From an uncultured Burkholderiales bacterium (GTDB lineage: Bacteria; Pseudomonadota; Gammaproteobacteria; Burkholderiales; Burkholderiaceae_F): 6,960 bases of DNA. The stretch lies in NCBI GenBank assembly GCA_903871435.1, contig CAIQGU010000155.1, forward strand, positions 1-6,960, given 5' to 3'. A model generated the notes under the pieces. It ran no database searches. It was given only the letters and a program-made list of their open reading frames with translations, and was not told the DNA's origin. The position numbers and the translations under genes were made by a program. This document shows, one piece after another, positions 1 through 6,841 of this stretch (its first letter is position 1; each line of letters opens with the position of its first letter).

Positions 1-463
1 CCTTTTGATCGTCGCGCCGCAACGCCACGAGGCCATACAGCGACAGCGCCTGCAGTTCCAGGCCCAGGTAGATCACCAGCAGGTTGTTGGCCGAGATCAT
101 CGCCATGACACCCAGCAGGGTGAACAGAGCCAGGGAGAAGAATTCGCCGCGCCACATGGCACGGCTGGCCGCATAGGAGCGCGCGTAGACCAGCGTAAAG
201 GCGGTGGCGAGCACGGCAAAGACCTTGAGCACGGCCGACATGGGGTCGGTGAGCACCATGCCGCCGTAGGCGTACTGCACGACACCGGTGAAGAGGGGCA
301 CCGTCGCGGCGGCAGCGACCGCAGCCAACGCCAGCAGCGTCAGGACGTAACTCAGGTTTCGCTGCCGGTCGTTCAGGAACAAATCCGTGATGAGGATCAG
401 GCAGGCGCTGGCGAGCAATATCGCTTCCGGAAGGATCGCGGAGGAGGTGAGCAGCGGTTCCAT
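1..463 (-). CDS. nuoN: NADH-quinone oxidoreductase subunit N, N-terminal part (gene runs off the low-coordinate edge)
   Basis: NuoN is one of the three antiporter-like, proton-pumping subunits of the complex I membrane arm. Only the first 154 residues are in the window. The protein starts MEPLLTSSAILPEAILL and shows several hydrophobic segments, at roughly 8-30, 38-58, 77-95, 108-122 and 126-148. The segment ISANNLLVIYLGLE (about 123-136) is the NuoN family signature. It contains the conserved membrane glutamate, E136, which I equate with E133 of E. coli NuoN from memory. The next residues, ending at RRDDQK, lead into the part that is cut off. The ATG at 463-461 directly follows the TAA of nuoM with no spacer, and a GGAAG ribosome binding site lies 7 nt upstream inside nuoM, so translation is probably coupled. 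The NuoM/NuoN order is canonical. The family is certain; what lies beyond position 1 cannot be judged. Confidence 0.96.
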   Translation of the reverse strand, partial: MEPLLTSSAILPEAILLASACLILITDLFLNDRQRNLSYVLTLLALAAVAAAATVPLFTGVVQYAYGGMVLTDPMSAVLKVFAVLATAFTLVYARSYAASRAMWRGEFFSLALFTLLGVMAMISANNLLVIYLGLELQALSLYGLVALRRDDQK

Positions 464-1963
464 TTACGGGCTTCCGGGAACGAACTTCGTTTGGGCCAGC
501 TGGGACAGCAGGCCGCCCACCGAGGTGTGCAGCGCATCCATCACCGGCGCCGGATACAGGCCCATCCACAACACGGCGGCAGCCAGCACGCCCAGGGCAA
601 GGAATTCGCGGGTGTCGATATCCTGCAGCTTGGCTACCTTGGGACCAGACACCGCGCCGAAAATGACCCGCTTGTACATCCACAGCGAGTAAGCCGCACC
701 CAGCACGAGCGTGGTCGCGGCGATGGCACCGATCCAGAACTGGTACTGCACCGCGCCCAGGATGACGAGAAACTCACCGACGAATCCGCTGGTGGCCGGC
801 AGTCCGCAGTTGGCCATGGCGAACAGCATCATGAAGGCCGCGAACCGGGGCATCACGTGCGCCACGCCGCCGTAGTCGGCGATATTGCGCGAATGCAGCC
901 GGTCGTACAGCACGCCTATGCAAAGGAACATGGCGCCCGAGACAAAGCCGTGGGAGATCATCTGCGCGATGGCGCCTTCCATTCCGATGGGATTGAAGAC
1001 GAAGAAACCCAGGGTGACGAAACCCATGTGGGCAATGGATGAATAGGCAACCAGCTTCTTCATGTCGGTCTGCACCAGCGCCACGAAACCGATGTAGACA
1101 ACCGCGGTGAGCGATATGACGATCACCGGAATTTCCAGCGCATGCGCCGCATCCGGCGCTATGGGCAGGGAAAAGCGCAGGAAGCCGTAGGCGCCCAGCT
1201 TGAGCATGATGGCAGCCAGCACGACGGAGCCGGCGGTCGGCGCCTCGACGTGGGCATCGGGCAGCCAGGTATGCACCGGCCACATGGGTATCTTCACCGC
1301 GAAAGCGGCAAAAAACGCCAGGAACAACAGGATCTGCGGATGCAGCGCCAGGGGCAGGCGCTGCCAGGCGGCGATCTCGAAGCTGCCGCCCGAAGCCTGA
1401 TAAAGGTAGACCAGCGCCACCAGCATCAGCAGGGAACCGAGCAGGGTGTAGAGGAAGAACTTGATCGCGGCGTAAACCCGGTTGGGGCCGCCCCAGACCC
1501 CGATGATGAGGTACATGGGGATCAAGGTGGCTTCGAAGAACACGTAGAACAGCAGGCCATCCGTGGCGCAGAACACGCCGATCATCAGCCCTGACAGGAT
1601 GAGAAAAGCCGCGTAATACTGCGCGACGCGCGACTCTATGGCCTTCCAGCCCGCAAGCACCGCGACCACGGTGATGAAACCGGTGAGCGGCACGAACCAC
1701 AGGGAGATGCCATCGACCCCCAGCGCGTAATGCGCATGCAGTGCGGGAATCCAGGGTACGAGTTCCGTCCACTGCAGACCCGTGCGCTCGGTGTCGAAGC
1801 CCAGTGCGACGGGCAAGGTGACCAGAAACGAAACCAGGGATCCGGCCAGTGCAACGGCGCGCACGCCACCCGGGCGGTGATTGCGGCCCGCCGCGAGCAG
1901 GTAGATCCCGAACAGGATGGGGATCCAGATGGCAAAGCTCAGCCAGGGAAAGGGGGAGCTCAT
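464..1963 (-). CDS. nuoM: NADH-quinone oxidoreductase subunit M
   Basis: NuoM is a 499-residue antiporter-like subunit of complex I in the cytoplasmic membrane, with 14 transmembrane helices in the family, and it forms one of the proton channels. The length matches the family at about 500. Key residues are present. E144 lies in YVFFEATLIPMYL. K224, H231 and H238 lie in FAVKIPMWPVHTWLPDAH. K255 lies in AIMLKLGAYGF, and E397 in GFVGEFLV near the C-terminal half channel. The last three lysine/glutamate positions correspond by a constant offset of ten to K234, K265 and E407 of the E. coli protein (from memory). The NDH-1 motif VAYSSIAHMGF is at 305-315. The ATG at 1963-1961 is the only plausible start, because the frame has a stop upstream and no ATG, GTG or TTG in between. 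Its Shine-Dalgarno is weak. It lies one base after a 19-codon reading frame in the nuoL-nuoM spacer. The gene ends in TAA abutting nuoN. No truncation or frameshift is seen. Confidence 0.98.
   Translation of the reverse strand: MSSPFPWLSFAIWIPILFGIYLLAAGRNHRPGGVRAVALAGSLVSFLVTLPVALGFDTERTGLQWTELVPWIPALHAHYALGVDGISLWFVPLTGFITVVAVLAGWKAIESRVAQYYAAFLILSGLMIGVFCATDGLLFYVFFEATLIPMYLIIGVWGGPNRVYAAIKFFLYTLLGSLLMLVALVYLYQASGGSFEIAAWQRLPLALHPQILLFLAFFAAFAVKIPMWPVHTWLPDAHVEAPTAGSVVLAAIMLKLGAYGFLRFSLPIAPDAAHALEIPVIVISLTAVVYIGFVALVQTDMKKLVAYSSIAHMGFVTLGFFVFNPIGMEGAIAQMISHGFVSGAMFLCIGVLYDRLHSRNIADYGGVAHVMPRFAAFMMLFAMANCGLPATSGFVGEFLVILGAVQYQFWIGAIAATTLVLGAAYSLWMYKRVIFGAVSGPKVAKLQDIDTREFLALGVLAAAVLWMGLYPAPVMDALHTSVGGLLSQLAQTKFVPGSP
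471..475 (-). promoter_or_regulatory. Shine-Dalgarno GGAAG for nuoN, inside the end of nuoM
   Basis: GGAAG in the penultimate codons of nuoM leaves 7 nt to the nuoN ATG, which directly follows the nuoM TAA. Spacing is optimal. This fixes the nuoN start and suggests coupled translation of the two antiporter-like subunits. Confidence 0.6.
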
Positions 1964-1964
1964 G

Positions 1965-2024
1965 TCAATGCCCGGGGCTCGTGCGGTTCATGGGTGGTTC
2001 AGATGGCAGGTTCTTGGCGGGCAT
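1965..2024 (-). other. 19-codon reading frame filling the nuoL-nuoM spacer (possible coupling leader, unproven)
   Basis: The 66-bp gap between the nuoL stop and the nuoM start contains a short frame that begins with ATG 5 bp after the nuoL TGA and ends with TGA one base before the nuoM ATG. It would encode MPAKNLPSEPPMNRTSPGH. It has no clear ribosome binding site of its own. The peptide is polar, with no recognisable domain. A ribosome ending here would be placed on the nuoM start, whose own Shine-Dalgarno is poor, so coupling is conceivable. Chance is an equally good explanation, because frames this short are common. No function is claimed. Confidence 0.2.
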
Positions 2025-2029
2025 GCGGA

Positions 2030-4141
2030 TCAGATACGTGAATGGAGGGCCGCCGTGATCGCCGGCAGATAGGGCAGCGTCAGGAAGGCAAAAAGCATCA
2101 GGGCAATACCCACCAGCATGACAAAAGCGTAGTGGTAGATGAATCCCGACTGCACGCGGCGAACGATTTGCGCAACACGCCCCACGAGGCGCGCGGTGCC
2201 GTTCACCAGGGCGCCGTCGATGAAAGCCATATCGCCCTGCTTCCAGAGCGAACCGCCCAGCAGGCGCGCGCCACGCGCGAAAAAGAAGTCGTTGAACCGG
2301 TCGAGGTAATACTTCTGCACCAGCAGTTCATACAACCAGGCGGTACGGGACCGTATCGCCGCGGGCAGGTCGGGACGCCGCAGGTAAAGGAACCAGGCGA
2401 TCAGGACGCCGGCAGCGGCAAGCCCAAACGGCAGGCCCAGGAAGCCTTCGGCGGCCATGCGCGCCCAACCGGGGAATTCGTGCCCCAGGTCTTCCATGCC
2501 GGGGTGGGCATGCGAATCGATGAATATGGCACCCGCGAAATAGCCGCCCTTGAGCATGGCGCCGGCCGCCATCGCGCCGATCACAACCGACGGTATCGCC
2601 AGCAGCACCAGCGGCAGCCAGACCACGGCGCCGGGTTCGTGCGGCGGTCCGGCATGGCCGTGGTCGTCTCCGTGGCCGTGCGCGGCGGCGGCATTGCCAT
2701 CTTCGTAACCGGCAACATGGCCGTGATCATGCCCGTGCGCTGGCGTCGCATGTGCGCCAAAGCGCTCCTTGCCATGGAACACCAGGAAGAACATCCGAAA
2801 GCTGTAGAGGGCGGTGATGAACACGCCGGCCGTGACGGCAAACTGGGCGAACGCGCTTACCACCGGGAAATGCGTATGCCCGACGGCCTCGATGATCGAA
2901 TCCTTGGAATAGAAACCCGCGAACCCGGGCATGCCGATGAGCGCCAGCGTGCCAATCAAGGACGTGATCCAGGTGACCGGCATGTGCCGCCAGAGGCCGC
3001 CCATGCGGCGGATATCCTGGTCATGGTGCATACCCATGATGACCGAACCGGCCGCCAGAAAGAGCAGCGCCTTGAAGAAAGCGTGCGTCATCAGGTGGAA
3101 GATGGCAACTGGGTATGCCGATGCGCCCAGCGCCACCGTCATATAGCCCAGTTGCGACAGCGTGGAATACGCGACCACGCGCTTGATGTCGTTTTGCACG
3201 ATGCCCAGGAAACCCATGAAGAGCGCCGTGATCGCACCGATGAGCATCACGAACGACAGGGCCGTTTCGGAAAGCTCGAACAGCGGCGAGGTGCGCGCCA
3301 CCATGAAGATGCCGGCGGTTACCATGGTTGCCGCATGGATGAGGGCCGAGATGGGCGTAGGGCCTTCCATGGAATCGGGCAGCCACACGTGCAGCGGAAA
3401 CTGGGCCGACTTGCCCATGGCACCGATGAAGAGGCAGATGCAGACCGCGGTCAGCACCGACCCGCCCGTGGCCGGCAGCGCGATGGATGCAAGGGCGCCC
3501 GCCTTGGCAAAGACCGCGCCGTAATCCAGGGTGCCGCAATAGGCGTAGATGAGCCCGATGCCCAGCACGAAACCCAGGTCGCCCACCCGGTTTACCAGGA
3601 ACGCCTTGAGGTTGGCGTAGATGGCCGTGGGCCGCTCGTACCAGAAGCCGATGAGCAGGTAGGAGACCAGGCCTACGGCTTCCCAGCCGAAGAACAGCTG
3701 CAGGAAGTTATTGCTCATAACGAGCATGAGCATGGAGAAGGTGAACAGCGAGATGTACGAGAAGAAGCGCTGGTAGCCCGGATCGTCGGCCATGTACCCG
3801 ATGGTGTAGATGTGCACCATCAGCGAGACGAAGCTGACGACCAGCATCATGGTCACGGTGAGGGGGTCGACCAGGAAGCCGATTTCCAGGTGAAGACCGC
3901 CGGGAAACCCGGGGAAGGCGCCGGCCTGCGCCCAGGTGTAGAGGCTGGCAACCACGGTCTGGTGATCGAATACCACGGCCTGGAAGATGATGGCCGAGGC
4001 TACGGTGGACGCCAGTACGCCGGCGATCGTCAGCACGTGCGCCCCGGTCCTGCCCAGCACTCGCCCGAAGAGGCCGGCCGCCAGCGCGCCGGCCAGGGGC
4101 GCGAGAGGGACGAGCAGGCACAGCTTGAGAATATTGCTCAC
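2030..4141 (-). CDS. nuoL: NADH-quinone oxidoreductase subunit L
   Basis: NuoL is the distal antiporter-like, proton-pumping subunit of complex I. It carries the long lateral helix that runs along the membrane arm. At 703 residues it is longer than the E. coli protein (about 613), partly because of a His-rich insert. Landmarks in order are: ILKLCLLVPLAPLAGAL (4-20); GFLVDPLTVTMM (88-99); FFGWEAVGLVSYLLIGFW (150-167) with E153; AMGKSAQFPLHVWLPDSMEG (241-260) with K244 and H251; SALIHAATMVTAGIF (265-279) with H269; YSTLSQLGYM (325-334); THAFFKALLFLAAGS (352-366) with H353 and K357; and GFYSKDSI (409-416) with K413. Residues 464-501 form the His-rich loop. KYYLDRFNDFFF onward (610-665) is the amphipathic lateral helix, followed by the last membrane helix at 669-690. 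The start codon is GTG at 4141-4139, supported by TGAGG 7 nt upstream, and lies 9 bp after nuoK. All charged channel residues checked are intact. Confidence 0.98.
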   Translation of the reverse strand: MSNILKLCLLVPLAPLAGALAAGLFGRVLGRTGAHVLTIAGVLASTVASAIIFQAVVFDHQTVVASLYTWAQAGAFPGFPGGLHLEIGFLVDPLTVTMMLVVSFVSLMVHIYTIGYMADDPGYQRFFSYISLFTFSMLMLVMSNNFLQLFFGWEAVGLVSYLLIGFWYERPTAIYANLKAFLVNRVGDLGFVLGIGLIYAYCGTLDYGAVFAKAGALASIALPATGGSVLTAVCICLFIGAMGKSAQFPLHVWLPDSMEGPTPISALIHAATMVTAGIFMVARTSPLFELSETALSFVMLIGAITALFMGFLGIVQNDIKRVVAYSTLSQLGYMTVALGASAYPVAIFHLMTHAFFKALLFLAAGSVIMGMHHDQDIRRMGGLWRHMPVTWITSLIGTLALIGMPGFAGFYSKDSIIEAVGHTHFPVVSAFAQFAVTAGVFITALYSFRMFFLVFHGKERFGAHATPAHGHDHGHVAGYEDGNAAAAHGHGDDHGHAGPPHEPGAVVWLPLVLLAIPSVVIGAMAAGAMLKGGYFAGAIFIDSHAHPGMEDLGHEFPGWARMAAEGFLGLPFGLAAAGVLIAWFLYLRRPDLPAAIRSRTAWLYELLVQKYYLDRFNDFFFARGARLLGGSLWKQGDMAFIDGALVNGTARLVGRVAQIVRRVQSGFIYHYAFVMLVGIALMLFAFLTLPYLPAITAALHSRI
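2633..2755 (-). other. His-rich loop inside NuoL (residues 463-503)
   Basis: Residues 463-503 of NuoL hold ten histidines, at 464, 469, 471, 473, 475, 488, 490, 494, 496 and 501, mixed with Gly, Ala, Asp and Pro. The local patterns are HGHDHGH and HGHGDDHGH. The stretch lies between the membrane helix ending around FRMFFLVFHGKE and the next one, GAVVWLPLVLLAIPSVV, so it is an extramembrane loop. I recall comparable His/Asp-rich inserts at this position in other betaproteobacterial NuoL proteins. Metal binding is chemically plausible but not shown. Confidence 0.75.
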
Positions 4142-4148
4142 GTTGCCG

Positions 4149-4153
4149 CCTCA
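4149..4153 (-). promoter_or_regulatory. Shine-Dalgarno TGAGG supporting the GTG start of nuoL
   Basis: On the minus strand TGAGG overlaps the TGA stop of nuoK. It leaves 7 nt before the GTG at 4141-4139, which is optimal spacing. This supports the non-ATG start for nuoL and suggests that ribosomes finishing nuoK can re-initiate directly on nuoL. Confidence 0.6.
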
Positions 4154-4456
4154 GCCCTTGAGTGTGTCGAGCTCATCGACATTGATGGTGTTCATGTTGC
4201 GGAACAGCGCCACCAGGATGGCGAGGCCGATGGCCGATTCTGCCGCCGCCACGGTGAGGATGAAAAAGACGAAGATCTGGCCGTTGAGGTCGCCCAGGAA
4301 ATGCGAAAACGCGATGAAGTTGGTGTTGACCGCCAGCAGCATGAGCTCGATGGCCATCAGCAGCACAATGAGATTCTTGCGGTTGAGGAAAATGCCGATG
4401 ACGCTGATGGCAAAGAGCACCGCGCCGACGAAGAGGTACCAGGATAGGGAGACCAT
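4151..4456 (-). CDS. nuoK: NADH-quinone oxidoreductase subunit K
   Basis: NuoK is a small three-helix membrane subunit of complex I, related to MrpC of the Mrp antiporters. It contributes to the charged axis between the quinone site and the antiporter-like subunits. The 101 residues match the family length of about 100. Helices run at roughly 5-23, 28-50 and 60-85. The two conserved membrane glutamates are present: E37 in [13 protein letters not shown] and E73 in [14 protein letters not shown]. They are equivalent to E36 and E72 of E. coli. Residues 85-93 read FRNMNTINV, close to the usual family terminus. The ATG lies 3 bp after the nuoJ TAG and has an AAGG ribosome binding site 8 nt upstream. 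The gene ends 9 bp before nuoL. The call is secure. Confidence 0.98.
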   Translation of the reverse strand: MVSLSWYLFVGAVLFAISVIGIFLNRKNLIVLLMAIELMLLAVNTNFIAFSHFLGDLNGQIFVFFILTVAAAESAIGLAILVALFRNMNTINVDELDTLKG

Positions 4457-4459
4457 GGG

Positions 4460-5116
4460 CTAGGCCTTGGATGCCGGTGGCGGGGAAGCGGGAACCGGGG
4501 CCGGCGCCGGGGTGGAACCGGCGCGGGTCGAGGCCTCCATCTTGACCAGGCTCACGCGGTCCTGGCGGCGGATGCGCACCTGGTCGCCCGGCTTCTGGTA
4601 GAGGGCATCGGCGCGCCGGCGCAGCGTGAGGGCAATGGCAGCCACGATGGCCACCAGCAGTATGGTTCCGGCCAGTTGCAGCGGCAGGATGTAGTCGGTG
4701 AAGGTGAGCAGCCCAAGCGCCTTGGTATTACCGACGTGCGCGGGATCGGTCGCGGGTGGCGTCAGGAACTGCCAGTGGCCGTTGGAGAGCACGAGCCACA
4801 ATTGCAAGGCGATGGAAACGGCCACCACCGCCGCCAGCGGCATATGCTGCCAGAAGCCCGCCCGCGTGCGGTCGATATGGATATCGAGCATCATCACCAC
4901 GAACAGGAACAGCACCATTACCGCGCCCACGTATACCAGTACCAGGGCGATTGCCAGGAATTCGGCCTGAAGCAGCATCCACAGGCAGGCCGCCGAAAAG
5001 AAGGACAGCACGAGGTAGAGCACGGCGTGCACGGGATTGCGGGCGGTGATGACGCGCACCGCCGACGCCAGCGTAGCGGCGGCAAACACGGCGAAGAGAA
5101 TTTCCTGGGCGTTCAT
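4460..5116 (-). CDS. nuoJ: NADH-quinone oxidoreductase subunit J
   Basis: NuoJ is a membrane subunit of complex I with five helices in the family. Its third helix changes between alpha and pi-bulge forms during turnover. The 218-residue protein starts MNAQEILFAVFAAATLASA. It has RNPVHAVLYLVLSFFSAA at 26-43 and the diagnostic third helix VYVGAVMVLFLFVVMMLD at 61-78, with the Tyr-Val-Gly-Ala pi-bulge region at 62-65. Later hydrophobic segments lie at about 92-110 and 146-165. KPGDQVRIRRQDRVSLVKME (175-194) resembles the cytoplasmic tail of betaproteobacterial NuoJ. The final 24 residues are Pro/Ala-rich low-complexity sequence. The ATG at 5116 is the first standard start after the 65-bp nuoI-nuoJ spacer. 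The frame stays open further upstream but offers only CTG codons. A possible GAAGG ribosome binding site is 14 nt upstream, which is rather far. The gene ends in TAG 3 bp before nuoK. Confidence 0.97.
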   Translation of the reverse strand: MNAQEILFAVFAAATLASAVRVITARNPVHAVLYLVLSFFSAACLWMLLQAEFLAIALVLVYVGAVMVLFLFVVMMLDIHIDRTRAGFWQHMPLAAVVAVSIALQLWLVLSNGHWQFLTPPATDPAHVGNTKALGLLTFTDYILPLQLAGTILLVAIVAAIALTLRRRADALYQKPGDQVRIRRQDRVSLVKMEASTRAGSTPAPAPVPASPPPASKA

Positions 5117-5148
5117 GGCGGGTGGGCGGGCCTTCAGCAGGGTGTTGC

Positions 5149-5172
5149 GCGGGTCATTCGGCGAGTCATTCG
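5149..5172 (-). repeat. Two tandem 12-bp copies in the nuoI-nuoJ spacer
   Basis: On the coding strand the spacer reads CGAATGACTCGC followed directly by CGAATGACCCGC, so 11 of 12 bases match. It lies 33 bp upstream of the nuoJ ATG. Each copy contains an ATG, and the first opens an 11-codon frame (MTRRMTRATPC, stop at 5134-5136). The TGA of that frame overlaps the GAAGG proposed as the nuoJ ribosome binding site. A slippage duplication in a non-coding spacer is the simplest explanation. No regulatory role is shown. Confidence 0.6.
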
Positions 5173-5181
5173 ACGGCGGGT

Positions 5182-5670
5182 TCAGCGATACCGCGCGTCG
5201 CGCTCGCGCGCCGCTGCAATCTGCTTCTCGTAGCGGTCACCCACGGCCAGCAGCATTTCCTTGGTGAAGTTGAGATCGCCGCGGCTCTCGCCGTGATACT
5301 CGCTGTGATGCGTCTCGACGATGGAGTCCACCGGGCAGCTCTCCTCGCAAAAACCGCAGAAGATGCATTTGGTGAGGTCGATGTCGTAGCGCGTGGTGCG
5401 CCGCGTGCCATCGTCGCGCACCTCGGACTCTATCGTGATGGCCATGGCGGGGCACACCGCCTCGCACAGCTTGCAGGCGATGCAGCGTTCCTCGCCGTTT
5501 TCATAGCGGCGTAGAGCGTGCAGGCCGCGAAAGCGCGGCGATGCAGGGGTTTTCTGTTCCGGGTAGAGGATGGTGATCTTGCGCTTGAACAGGTACCGGC
5601 CGGTGAGCATGAAGCCCTTGGCCAGTTCCCGCAGTAGCAAGGAATCCAGGAATTCGATGACCCGTTGCAT
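5182..5670 (-). CDS. nuoI: NADH-quinone oxidoreductase subunit I (2x[4Fe-4S] ferredoxin-type)
   Basis: NuoI carries the two tetranuclear iron-sulfur clusters N6a and N6b. They pass electrons from NuoG to the terminal cluster next to quinone, at the junction of peripheral and membrane arms. The 162 residues fit the betaproteobacterial family. An amphipathic N-terminus (residues 4-30) is followed by [19 protein letters not shown]. The cluster motifs are [12 protein letters not shown] (Cys 63, 66, 69, 73) and [12 protein letters not shown] (Cys 102, 105, 108, 112). In this fold the last cysteine of each motif serves the other cluster. [18 protein letters not shown] (131-148) is the usual C-terminal region. 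The ATG at 5670-5668 was chosen over an in-frame TTG at 5676-5674. It lies 2 bp after the nuoH stop and has GAGG 10 nt upstream, whereas the TTG would leave only 4 nt. All eight cysteines are present, so the protein should be functional. Confidence 0.97.
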   Translation of the reverse strand: MQRVIEFLDSLLLRELAKGFMLTGRYLFKRKITILYPEQKTPASPRFRGLHALRRYENGEERCIACKLCEAVCPAMAITIESEVRDDGTRRTTRYDIDLTKCIFCGFCEESCPVDSIVETHHSEYHGESRGDLNFTKEMLLAVGDRYEKQIAAARERDARYR

Positions 5671-5672
5671 GA

Positions 5673-6839
5673 TCAATGCGCCTCGGCGGGCGCCAAGTGT
5701 CCGCCCGGCGTCCAGATGTTGTACGGCGTCTGCATCCAGACGGACACCACCACCACCCAGACGAGGGTGATGGGTATGAAGATCTTCCAGCCCAGCCGCA
5801 TGATCTGGTCATAGCGGTAGCGCGGGAACGAGGCGCGCATCCAGACGTACATGGACAGACCCGCGAAGATCTTGGCAAAGAGCCAGAACCAGTGGGACAG
5901 GCCGTCGTGCCACCAGCCGGGAGTGTGCAGCCCCACCATGCGGCCCAGGTCGAAAGGCGCCTCCCAGCCGCCCAGGAACATGGTGGCCGCCATGGTCGAG
6001 AGCAGGATCATGTTGGCGTATTCGCCCAGGAAAAACAGCGCGAAGCCCATGCCCGAGTATTCGATCATGTGGCCGGCGACGATCTCGGATTCGCCCTCGA
6101 CGACGTCGAAGGGATGGCGGTTGGTCTCGGCAGTTGCGGAGATGACGTAGATCACGAAGAGCGGCAGCAGCGGCAGCCAGTTCCACGACAGGAAGGTCAC
6201 GCCGCGATCGGCAAACCAGCCGGTGTTCTGCGCGTTGACGATGGTGCTGAGGTTCATCGAGCCCGAAACCATGAGCACGACAACGAGGACGAAGCCCATG
6301 GCCAATTCGTAGGAAACCATCTGCGCCGAGGTGCGCAACGCGCCCAGGAATGCGTATTTGGAGTTCGACGCCCAACCCGCGATGATCACGCCGTACACGC
6401 CGAGCGAGGTGATGGCCATGACATACAGCAAGCCGGCGTTGATGTCGGCCAGCACGTATCCGGGGGCAAAGGGGATCACCGCCCACGCGGCCAGGGCCGG
6501 CATCATGACGACGGCCGGCGCCAGGAAATACAGGAAACGATCTGCCTGGCTGGGCGCGATGACTTCCTTGAGGAGCAGCTTTAAGGCATCGGCAATGGGC
6601 TGCAGCAGGCCCAGCGGACCAACGCGGTTGGGTCCCAGGCGAATGTGCATCCAGCCGATGAGCTTGCGCTCCCAGAGGGTGGTGTAGGCCACGGCGCCGA
6701 GTATTGGCAGGACGATGGCGAAGATCTTGATGAGAATCCAGGCGATGTCGACCAGCGTGCCCCACCACGGCGCAGCCACGAGGTGATGCCACCAGGCCGA
6801 ATCGAGCAGGTTATGCACGATGGCAAGCAGGCCGTCCAT
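5673..6839 (-). CDS. nuoH: NADH-quinone oxidoreductase subunit H
   Basis: NuoH (ND1 homologue) is the membrane subunit that forms the quinone-binding chamber with the peripheral arm and starts the charge relay into the membrane arm. The 388 residues begin [17 protein letters not shown]. Signatures are: [19 protein letters not shown] (57-75); [15 protein letters not shown] (78-92); [20 protein letters not shown] (158-177); [16 protein letters not shown] (237-252) followed by HMIEYSGM; and [15 protein letters not shown] (338-352). The acidic loop at 242-260 is the quinone-chamber region of the family. The protein is longer than E. coli NuoH (325). Part of the excess is an enlarged loop at 293-319 and part a hydrophilic tail after residue 370. 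The ATG at 6839-6837 lies 2 bp after the nuoG TAG, with GGAG 11 nt upstream. A further 38-residue extension to an upstream ATG would run inside nuoG and lacks family similarity. Confidence 0.98.
   Translation of the reverse strand: MDGLLAIVHNLLDSAWWHHLVAAPWWGTLVDIAWILIKIFAIVLPILGAVAYTTLWERKLIGWMHIRLGPNRVGPLGLLQPIADALKLLLKEVIAPSQADRFLYFLAPAVVMMPALAAWAVIPFAPGYVLADINAGLLYVMAITSLGVYGVIIAGWASNSKYAFLGALRTSAQMVSYELAMGFVLVVVLMVSGSMNLSTIVNAQNTGWFADRGVTFLSWNWLPLLPLFVIYVISATAETNRHPFDVVEGESEIVAGHMIEYSGMGFALFFLGEYANMILLSTMAATMFLGGWEAPFDLGRMVGLHTPGWWHDGLSHWFWLFAKIFAGLSMYVWMRASFPRYRYDQIMRLGWKIFIPITLVWVVVVSVWMQTPYNIWTPGGHLAPAEAH
5681..5684 (-). promoter_or_regulatory. Shine-Dalgarno GAGG for nuoI, favouring the ATG over the upstream TTG
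   Basis: GAGG lies inside the last codons of nuoH. Its spacing is 10 nt to the ATG at 5670 and 4 nt to the in-frame TTG at 5676. The second distance is too short for efficient initiation, so the ATG is the better start, although 10 nt is slightly long. The TTG would give a 4-bp overlap (TTGA) with the nuoH stop and add two residues. Confidence 0.5.
5883..5963 (-). other. Enlarged Trp/His-rich loop in NuoH (residues 293-319)
   Basis: Between the membrane segment ending FLGGW (288-292) and the one starting [11 protein letters not shown] (320-330), NuoH has a loop with five tryptophans and four or so charged or polar histidine and aspartate residues. It includes [15 protein letters not shown] (305-319). 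Remembered betaproteobacterial homologues have a shorter Pro/Trp loop here, so this is an expansion relative to those, not an unrelated domain. No function is inferred. Confidence 0.45.
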
Positions 6840-6841
6840 CG

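Noticed and set aside
5..1042. A 345-codon plus-strand open frame opposite nuoN and nuoM.
   Set aside because: It is an antisense shadow with the same hydrophilic composition bias. It spans the nuoM/nuoN junction and has no recognisable family features.
2042..4447. An 801-codon open frame on the plus strand, antisense to nuoL and nuoK.
   Set aside because: It is rich in Arg, Gln, His, Glu, Gly and Asp with no domain-like pattern. This is what the complement of a GC-rich membrane-protein gene gives. The minus strand there encodes unmistakable NuoL and NuoK.
4501..4510. A perfect palindrome (ccggcgccgg) as a possible hairpin or regulator site.
   Set aside because: It lies within the Pro/Ala codons of the NuoJ tail, where GC-rich codons generate such palindromes by chance. 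There is no loop and no T-tract.
5117..5181. An N-terminal extension of nuoJ through the spacer, whose frame is open.
   Set aside because: The upstream in-frame codons include only CTG as a possible start, and the translated spacer does not look like a NuoJ N-terminus.
5671..5676. A TTG start for nuoI, two codons upstream of the chosen ATG.
   Set aside because: The GAGG ribosome binding site would be only 4 nt away, and TTG is a weak start. It cannot be fully excluded, but the protein would differ by just two residues.
5676..6584. A 302-codon plus-strand open frame opposite nuoH.
   Set aside because: It is an antisense shadow of nuoH, full of Arg/His/Gly/Asp, with no ribosome binding site or domain pattern that I can see.
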